Of a stretch of DNA of 26,578 nucleotides, positions 21,968 through 26,578 are shown piece by piece (position 1 is the first letter of the stretch; each line of letters begins with the position of its first letter). A program made the translations under genes and the position numbers. The notes under the pieces were generated by a model. The model had not been told where the DNA came from and searched no databases. It saw only the letters and a program-made list of their open reading frames with translations. The DNA is from Colimorpha_A sp045593985 (GTDB lineage Bacteria; Bacillota; Clostridia; Oscillospirales; CAG-272): the NCBI GenBank assembly GCA_045593985.1, contig JAZNXR010000118.1, positions 1-26,578 on the forward strand. Reading direction: 5' to 3'.

Positions 21968-23677
21968 TTATTTTACTTCTGTGCCGAATTTGATCTCGCA
22001 GATTTTCTTGAAATATTCGCAGTCCGTTATCAGCTTTTCATACGGCCCGTGAGATATCAGTTTGCCGCCTCCCATAACGAGGATCTCGTCATACTCCTGA
22101 ATGAGCTTGCCCGAGAAATTATGCGATATAAAGACGACCGTTTTGTCCTCAAATCCAAGAGCCAATTTTTCTATTTCGTAGGCGGTTTCGATATCCAAGG
22201 TCGACACGACCTCGTCAAAGACAAGCACGTTAACCGAATCGATCAGGCTTCTTGCGATTTCTATTCTTCGCTGCTCTCCGCTTGAAATATTACGTCCCTC
22301 GTCGGCAATTTCTCTATCCATATCAAGCCCAACGTGTGCGTCGGAAATCGCTTTATCAAAATCGTCCTGGTCATACTCTCGGAAAAGGGAGATATTTTCC
22401 CTTATTGAGCCGGAGAAAAGCGATACGTTCTCGTTCAAATAGGAAACGTACTTGCTAAGCTCCTCGCCGTCCAATTCGGAAATCGGTTTTCCACCGACGT
22501 AAATTGCGCCCGTGCAGTTATTATACCACTTTTTAAGCGCCTTGAAAAGGGAGCTTTTGCCTGCGCCGTTTAGTCCAACGATCAGATACTTTTTGCCGGG
22601 CAGGAAGCTGTACGAAAAATGATCTATGATCGTTTTTCCGCCAAGCTCAAGACTCAAATCGTCAAAGATCACGCTTCCCTCTACCGCTTCAGCGACTTTC
22701 TCAAGTGCGGGAATTGGCTTATCCGCTTGCGCCTGCTTATTTTCCTGCTCGTTCGAAAGCGTTTCGAGCTTTTTAACGATATCCTTAACGGAACGAATCG
22801 AATTGATATTAAATATAATATTCTGAAGCGGAAGCGCCAGATCACTTGCAAATGACTGGGAAGCTATAACCGTTCCGACAAGAATTTCTCCTCTGATAAC
22901 GAGGATTATACCGAGTCCGACGCCGATAAACTGCATAAACCACGAGAGCAAGGCTCCCACGTTGTTTGCGAGCGAAATCGTATAATCTGCCTCGAATTTT
23001 GAGTCCTCTGTCTCTTGATTCTTTTCGTTGAATTTATTTGCAATCTGCTCCTCGATGGAGTAATTTTTTATCGTCGGATATGCGACGAAATACTCCTTGA
23101 GCTTTTGCGTGAATTTTGAGACGTTACGGGAATAAGTCATATTTCTCTCGTTCAGCTTGCGAGAGAATGCAAAAGGAACAAACATCGAAACAACGCCAAA
23201 GCCGATAATCGCATACGCCAGCTTCGCATTCATCGCAATAAAGGACGTGCCGAGTATCGCAAGCGAGAAGAAGCCCGAGATCAGGCTTATGACCTGATTA
23301 AGAAATCTTTGCTCAAGAAGCGCGATATCGTTCGTGAAAACGGAGATATATTCTCCGCTTGATGCGGTATCCGAAATGTTTGACGTATCGAGATTAAAAA
23401 GACGAACGAAAATCTTATGCTTCAGATCCTGTTTTGCGTTACAAATAAATCGATCCTTCAGCACACCCGAGCTGAATATAACGATTCTCTTTAAAACCCA
23501 AAGCAAAAAGCCCGCGGTAAGAAATCTTAACGCCGTTATCTCGCTTGCTCCGGGCTTTGCAGAATTAAAAATTCTCTGCAGCCAGAAATTCAGCACGGAA
23601 TTTATCGTTGGTTCGATGATCATTAATGCAAAAATAAATGCAATATACCACTTGTATTTAAGTAATATCTTAAACAT
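21968..23677 (-). CDS. ABC exporter, fused permease and ATPase
   Basis: A 569-aa half-transporter that would dimerise and export a peptide, lipid or drug. The permease half (~1-300) has about six membrane segments. The nucleotide-binding half has Walker A GLNGAGKS at 368-375, signature ISSGEQRR at 464-471, Walker B VLVFDEV at 484-490 with catalytic E489, and switch H519. The Q-loop is unusual: YLNENVSLFSGSI has Asn where Gln is expected. The signature also carries E where LSGGQ has the glutamine-flanking residue pattern. No N-terminal C39 peptidase domain is present, so it would not clip a double-Gly leader. Its ribosome site is weak, consistent with readthrough from the 26-bp-upstream lipocalin-like gene. 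The substrate is unknown. Confidence 0.92.
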   Translation of the reverse strand: MFKILLKYKWYIAFIFALMIIEPTINSVLNFWLQRIFNSAKPGASEITALRFLTAGFLLWVLKRIVIFSSGVLKDRFICNAKQDLKHKIFVRLFNLDTSNISDTASSGEYISVFTNDIALLEQRFLNQVISLISGFFSLAILGTSFIAMNAKLAYAIIGFGVVSMFVPFAFSRKLNERNMTYSRNVSKFTQKLKEYFVAYPTIKNYSIEEQIANKFNEKNQETEDSKFEADYTISLANNVGALLSWFMQFIGVGLGIILVIRGEILVGTVIASQSFASDLALPLQNIIFNINSIRSVKDIVKKLETLSNEQENKQAQADKPIPALEKVAEAVEGSVIFDDLSLELGGKTIIDHFSYSFLPGKKYLIVGLNGAGKSSLFKALKKWYNNCTGAIYVGGKPISELDGEELSKYVSYLNENVSLFSGSIRENISLFREYDQDDFDKAISDAHVGLDMDREIADEGRNISSGEQRRIEIARSLIDSVNVLVFDEVVSTLDIETAYEIEKLALGFEDKTVVFISHNFSGKLIQEYDEILVMGGGKLISHGPYEKLITDCEYFKKICEIKFGTEVK

Positions 23678-23703
23678 GTGACTGATCTAACCTTCGTTTT
23701 ATC

Positions 23704-24390
23704 TTATTTAATGCGCTCAAGCTCCCAAATATAGCCGGTGTCGACCTCAATAAACATTATCACCGATTCCGATACATAGTGATATTCAAATTCCTTGTTC
23801 CATCTTTCGGCAAAAATGGTATTATCGTTTTTCCAGGAATAAGGCGACGATGCGTCCGGAGTTGTCGCACCGTTTCTATAATCGTTCAGCGTATCGTCGG
23901 TAAATTCAAGCACCTCGGAAACGGGGCCGCTTGCCTTATAAAGCACGTTCCACTTGCCCTTGAGATTATCACGGTCAGGGGCAACGGGGCTTAAATCGCT
24001 GTTCGGGTATCTGATAAGCACCATCCATCTTGTAGGCGATTCGTAAAGACGGATATAGTTTTCGGTATCGATAGTAACGGTATATTCTCTGCCTATATCG
24101 GGAAGCTTGAGAGTGTTGCCCGTGAGCTTATAGCTGCTCGTAGCGAAGGGCTCCTTGCTTCCGTCCTTGTAGCTCTTTGCCTCGCTCTCGGTGAACGTCA
24201 TAAACTGACCGTCAAGGAACATGGGCTTGTCATTGTCTATGATTTCAACGACCTCCCAGGTTCCCGCAAGATTATTGGGCTCGGGCTGGGGAACAGGCTC
24301 GTCCTTTCCTCCAAAAGCGAACGCCAGCATTATGGCAATAGCGATAAGGGCAATAACGGTGCCGGTGATGAACAGTATTTTTCTTTTCAT
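23704..24390 (-). CDS. Membrane-anchored protein with two lipocalin-like repeats
   Basis: A 228-aa extracytoplasmic protein. Residues 1-29 are a membrane segment with no lipobox cysteine; a Pro/acidic linker (~31-40) leads to two repeats of about 95 residues, each starting NLAGTWEVVEI or NLKGKWNVLYK and containing an acidic strand with YKDG or YRNG (SEAKSYKDGS, TLNDYRNGA) and an EY-rich strand (REYTVTI, KEFEYHYV). This duplicated pattern resembles bacterial lipocalin-like domains, small barrels that often bind hydrophobic ligands. GGAGG sits 7-8 nt before the ATG. It is the middle gene of an operon with a 50-aa membrane peptide and an ABC exporter, so it may sense or receive the exported molecule. 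This is inference. Confidence 0.82.
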   Translation of the reverse strand: MKRKILFITGTVIALIAIAIMLAFAFGGKDEPVPQPEPNNLAGTWEVVEIIDNDKPMFLDGQFMTFTESEAKSYKDGSKEPFATSSYKLTGNTLKLPDIGREYTVTIDTENYIRLYESPTRWMVLIRYPNSDLSPVAPDRDNLKGKWNVLYKASGPVSEVLEFTDDTLNDYRNGATTPDASSPYSWKNDNTIFAERWNKEFEYHYVSESVIMFIEVDTGYIWELERIK

Positions 24391-24409
24391 TGTTGATCCT
24401 CCGTATTAT

Positions 24410-24562
24410 TTATATAAGCGTCATGAGGCAAAGCAAAAAGCCGTAAGCAGATACGCCGACCATCAATATGACAGATATGCCCACCGCAAGCTTTTTGATA
24501 ACGGAAATGGCGTTTTCTTTTTTCATCTGACGCTCTTTTCGGCGAATAAACTCGCTGTCCAT
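24410..24562 (-). CDS. 50-aa small membrane protein
   Basis: First gene of the exporter operon. Residues 1-25 are charged and amphipathic (RRKERQMKKENAISVIKK); residues 26-48 form one hydrophobic helix (AVGISVILMVGVSAYGFLLC) reaching almost to the C-terminus. AGGAG 8 nt upstream sets the start at 24562; an in-frame ATG at 24628 would add 22 residues without a ribosome site. It is followed after 19 bp by the lipocalin-like gene. It could be a regulator or chaperone of the exporter, or a secreted peptide. It is not a recognised bacteriocin and has no Gly-Gly leader. Confidence 0.7.
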   Translation of the reverse strand: MDSEFIRRKERQMKKENAISVIKKLAVGISVILMVGVSAYGFLLCLMTLI

Positions 24563-24642
24563 TTTGTTTCTCCTCTTTGGCTCAAAAGTATTTATCGAAA
24601 ATCTGCAGTTATAGATAGGCTGCGACATATTTCGACATAACG

Positions 24643-24671
24643 ATTATACTAAATATAAAAATATTTGTCAA
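24643..24671 (-). promoter_or_regulatory. Consensus sigma-A promoter of the exporter operon
   Basis: On the minus strand TTGACA (24671-24666), a 17-bp spacer and TATAAT (24648-24643), both perfect. Predicted start near 24636 gives a leader of about 74 nt before the ATG at 24562. It lies within the gap between the SGNH gene stop and the small membrane gene. Confidence 0.88.
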
Positions 24672-24700
24672 TACTGCGATGTTGGCATTAAATGTCATCG

Positions 24701-25396
24701 TCAGGACATTCCCTTTATAACGCACTCCGCTATCGTTTTCATGCCGCTTGAATTCGGATGCATACCGTCAAGCGTGTCATACGCTTCGCAGTCATGATAC
24801 AAGTCAACCGTGTTACAGCCACATTCCTCGGCGCAGGATATTATTGCATCGCAATATTCCGATATATGCCGTCCGCCGTAATAATAAGGAAAGGAAAAGC
24901 TCTTTTCCGCCGACCATCGGCTGACACCTAACGTCACACACCATATTTCGGCATCGGGATAATTCCTTTTCAGCTTTTCGAGCATCAATTTATAGGCAGG
25001 AGCAAAGAGCGTGGCGTGATTATCTACATTCACTCCCTCTCCCTTATAAATTCTGATTCCTCGTCCCCAATCGTTCGTTCCCATGTAAACGATAATTACG
25101 TCGGGTAGTTCTCCGTTTTTGCCAAGCGACGAGGTTCGCTCGTCACTGCAAGCGTAGGACTCTATCAGATATTGCGGATCGTAGCAGACCGTGCTGCCGG
25201 AAAAGGAATTGTTAACTAACAGCTTGCCGCCGAAATGCTCAATAACCAGTCCCCACCACGTGTCAGACGGCGTCAAAATGCCTGATGCAATTTTGTGACC
25301 GCTATCGTAAAACGCCGCATCCTTCGGCTCGCTGCAGCCCTCAAAGGTGCTGATTGAGTCTCCGAGTATTGAAAATAATCTACATTTGTTTGACAT
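24701..25396 (-). CDS. SGNH/GDSL-family hydrolase
   Basis: A 231-aa cytoplasmic esterase or acylhydrolase. All key blocks are present: GDSIS at 12-16 (nucleophile S14), GTNDWG in the middle (oxyanion-hole Asn), and DGMHPNSSGM near the C-terminus (D210, H213). No signal peptide is seen. AGGAG 7 nt upstream supports the start. It lies alone between the exporter operon promoter and the hairpin-rich region to its right. Substrates of SGNH enzymes range from lipids to acetylated sugars; nothing here narrows this. Confidence 0.9.
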   Translation of the reverse strand: MSNKCRLFSILGDSISTFEGCSEPKDAAFYDSGHKIASGILTPSDTWWGLVIEHFGGKLLVNNSFSGSTVCYDPQYLIESYACSDERTSSLGKNGELPDVIIVYMGTNDWGRGIRIYKGEGVNVDNHATLFAPAYKLMLEKLKRNYPDAEIWCVTLGVSRWSAEKSFSFPYYYGGRHISEYCDAIISCAEECGCNTVDLYHDCEAYDTLDGMHPNSSGMKTIAECVIKGMS

Positions 25397-25474
25397 TTTT
25401 ATTCTCCTGATCGTATTTGTTTATCATAACCTTCATTTTATTATATTTTCGCAAAAATGTCCCCTTTTTTTCAA

Positions 25475-25515
25475 AAAAAATCGACTGCAAGGAAGGCGTT
25501 TGCAGTCGATTTTTT
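25475..25515. terminator. Strong hairpin with A- and T-flanks, no obvious gene to terminate
   Basis: TCGACTGCAA pairs with TTGCAGTCGA, extended by A-run/T-run pairing, around a purine-rich GGAAGGCG loop. It has terminator form in both directions, but the only nearby gene (SGNH) starts here rather than ends here. Confidence 0.6.
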
Positions 25516-25576
25516 AAAAGGAGATTTTTTGAAGGAGTTTTTAAAAGAAAGAAAGAAAGGAGAATTTTACAAATTT

Positions 25577-25650
25577 AGGAGGTTTATGCAATGAAATATG
25601 CAATTAAAAGTACACACACAATTAAAAGTTTGCCTTCCGTACAGATTTAA
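25577..25650 (+). CDS. Possible 19-residue leader-like ORF with perfect ribosome site
   Basis: AGGAGG (25577-25582) stands 8 nt before ATG at 25591, and the frame ends at TAA 25648-25650 (coding part 25591-25650). The peptide is MKYAIKSTHTIKSLPSVQI. It is preceded by three more AAGGAG-like sequences and followed by two stem-loops. The spacing is ideal for translation, but no homologue is recalled and the ORF may be chance. The feature range includes the ribosome site. Confidence 0.4.
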
Positions 25651-25655
25651 ACGTC

Positions 25656-25674
25656 GCACGAAATAGCTTCGTGC
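25656..25674 (+). other. Short stem-loop
   Basis: GCACGAA (25656-25662) pairs with TTCGTGC (25668-25674) around five bases and is followed by TTCCTTTTG, which could act as a weak terminator after the mini-ORF. Confidence 0.5.
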
Positions 25675-25693
25675 TTCCTTTTGTCTCTGTGTA

Positions 25694-25746
25694 CAGGTAA
25701 TAACACCTGAATTTTCCGTTTTTCGCAAAAACGGAAAAATTTTTTT
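25694..25746 (+). terminator. Terminator-like hairpin within copy b of the dispersed motif
   Basis: CAGGTAATAACACCTG (25694-25709) can form a small stem. A stem of about 12 bp follows, TTTTCCGTTTTT/AAAAACGGAAAA around CGC (25712-25738), then seven T. It resembles a rho-independent terminator on the plus strand. The first part matches the ~35-bp motif at 21383. Confidence 0.6.
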
Positions 25747-25750
25747 GGAA

Positions 25751-25784
25751 TAACGGCTGCGCAGAAAGGTAGGCGCAGCCGTTA
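25751..25784 (+). other. 12-bp perfect stem-loop with purine loop
   Basis: TAACGGCTGCGC (25751-25762) pairs perfectly with GCGCAGCCGTTA (25773-25784). The loop AGAAAGGTAG is purine-rich and ribosome-site-like. Confidence 0.6.
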
Positions 25785-25805
25785 CCCTTCACATAAAGTG
25801 AATGC

Positions 25806-25829
25806 GGTCAATCTAGGAGGTAATTGACC
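25806..25829 (+). other. Stem-loop presenting AGGAGG in its loop
   Basis: GGTCAAT (25806-25812) pairs with ATTGACC (25823-25829); the 10-nt loop CTAGGAGGTA holds a perfect Shine-Dalgarno core. It stands 22 nt before the second mini-ORF, which also has its own AAAGGAG. Confidence 0.55.
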
Positions 25830-25851
25830 TAAAAGAAAAAGGAGTTAAAAA

Positions 25852-25965
25852 ATGAAAACTAAACTTCGGGAAGCTATGCACCCAAAACAACAAAAATGCA
25901 TTCTTCCCTCAACAGACATAAAACGCAAACCAACCCTTGGTCCCGCGCTCTGTATCTGTTTGTAG
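25852..25965 (+). CDS. Possible 37-residue basic peptide ORF
   Basis: ATG at 25852 has AAAGGAG 7 nt upstream; the frame ends at TAG 25963-25965. The peptide is basic and Pro/Cys-containing (MKTKLREAMHPKQQ ... PALCICL). Together with the 19-residue ORF it lies in a region with five stem-loops and several ribosome-site-like stretches. No function is recognised, and it may be non-coding RNA instead. The stop codon joins copy c of the dispersed motif. Confidence 0.4.
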   Translation: MKTKLREAMHPKQQKCILPSTDIKRKPTLGPALCICL

Positions 25966-26014
25966 ATAATAACACCGACTTTTTCGGTTTTTCGCAAGAG
26001 ACGCAAATATTTTT
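25965..26014. repeat. Copy c of the ~35-bp dispersed motif
   Basis: GATAATAACACCGACTTTTT, then CGGTTTTTCGCAAGAG, then CGCAAATATTTT. It matches copy a (21383) in order and spacing and, like copy a, is followed by a repeat array. Confidence 0.55.
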
Positions 26015-26041
26015 TAAAAAAATTGAATTTTTATTGTGGCT

Positions 26042-26516
26042 CCAAAGCATCGGGATGCTGCTTTGGGGCGCTCAACGCAGGGGGGCGACCGGTGGTCGCC
26101 CGCACATAAGAGGTGTTACATCACCTTTGGAACGGGGCGTCGAAGGCGCCGCCCCCTACCGAGAAGCGTTTGAAAGTTGTGCGGTAGGGGCTGGCGCCCA
26201 CGACAGCCCGCAAAAAAACAATGTTGCATTCCTTTGTAACGGGGCGTCGAGGCGCCGCCCCCTACCGGGAAACGCTTGAAATTTGTGCGGTAGGGACAGG
26301 CGTCCCCGACTGTCCGCAAAAAAACAATGTTACATTCCTTCGGAACACGGTTGCTTCGCAACCTACCTCATCCGTCTTGCTTCGCAAGACACCTTCCCCT
26401 CAGGGGAAGGCAAGACGGCGTGGCGGAGCTTTGGCACGTCATTGTAGGGACAGGCGTCCCCGACTGTCCGCATAAAAAACAATGCTACATTCCTTCGGAA
26501 CGCCGCATCCGGTTTC
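26042..26516. repeat. Intergenic modular hairpin repeat array 8
   Basis: About 475 bp including two GGGGCGTCGA.GGCGCCGCCCC stems, GGGGCTGGCGCCCACGACAGCCC, two copies of GACAGGCGTCCCCGACTGTCC, two variable stems (GGTTGCTTCGCAACC near 26350 and GTCTTGCTTCGCAAGAC near 26376) and CCTTCCCCTCAGGGGAAGG. The stretch around 26129-26212 is almost the same as in array 7, and so is 26340-26413. Confidence 0.88.
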
Positions 26517-26537
26517 CTTCGCTCTACCCGCGCAACA

Positions 26538-26567
26538 AATAAAGACCGCCGATCGGCGGTCTTTATT
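26538..26567. terminator. Perfect palindromic terminator near the window end
   Basis: AATAAAGACCGCC pairs with GGCGGTCTTTATT around GATC. The flanks are A/T-rich on both sides. It probably ends a minus-strand gene that lies beyond the right edge. Confidence 0.8.
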
Positions 26568-26578
26568 CTGTCAATTTG

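Noticed and set aside
24410..24562. Bacteriocin precursor with double-glycine leader
   Set aside because: There is no Gly-Gly cleavage site and the exporter has no C39 peptidase domain, so a bacteriocin call is not supported.
25896..26475. Plus-strand frames in and before array 8
   Set aside because: They run through the hairpin modules and read as repeat translations; the shorter 25852 ORF has a better ribosome site.

Overview
The window looks like chromosome from an uncultured, spore-lineage Clostridia (Firmicutes), probably a gut Oscillospirales or Christensenellales relative. Supporting evidence: AGGAGG-type ribosome sites, TTGACA/TATAAT promoters with 17-bp spacers, a SpoIID family protein, and the Firmicutes-specific darA-holB-ricT gene order. 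Finer placement is a guess. No rRNA, tRNA, CRISPR array, integrase, transposase or relaxase was seen.

Layout. 1-118: end of a hairpin repeat array. 168-1822: polysaccharide deacetylase and an unknown protein (minus). 1920-2942: SpoIID/LytB (plus). 2976-3668: repeat array. 3706-5603: Nudix hydrolase, RbfA and a YpeB/PepSY-like membrane protein (minus). 5719-8557: darA-holB-ricT (plus), with a repeat array between holB and ricT. 8653-8823: small 2[4Fe-4S] ferredoxin. 8893-11779: minus operon of alpha/beta hydrolase, condensation-fold acyltransferase and zinc-ribbon membrane protein. 12456-16230: secreted unknown, class II fructose-bisphosphate aldolase, leucine-rich-repeat lipoprotein and U32 peptidase (plus). 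16840-21336: minus operon of a divergent ClpP, a Sel1-like plus degenerate AAA+-like protein, a VirD4/TraG-like ATPase without membrane anchor, and an FtsK-gamma-like winged-helix protein. 21968-24562: minus operon of a 50-aa membrane peptide, a lipocalin-like membrane-anchored protein and an ABC exporter. 24701-25396: SGNH hydrolase. 25475-26000: hairpin-rich region with two mini-ORFs. 26042-26516: last repeat array.

The most interesting candidate system is the four-gene ClpP/VirD4-like operon. It joins a complete ClpP catalytic triad, a degenerate AAA+-like partner and a soluble DNA-pump-like ATPase with a separate FtsK-gamma-like DNA-binding subunit, with no conjugation genes nearby. I infer a DNA-processing or DNA-surveillance machine with coupled proteolysis; its function is unknown.

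The second theme is eight intergenic arrays built from a few modular palindromes. At one fixed position the stem sequence changes completely from copy to copy while pairing is kept, so structure rather than sequence is conserved. These arrays generate many spurious open reading frames that are deliberately not annotated.
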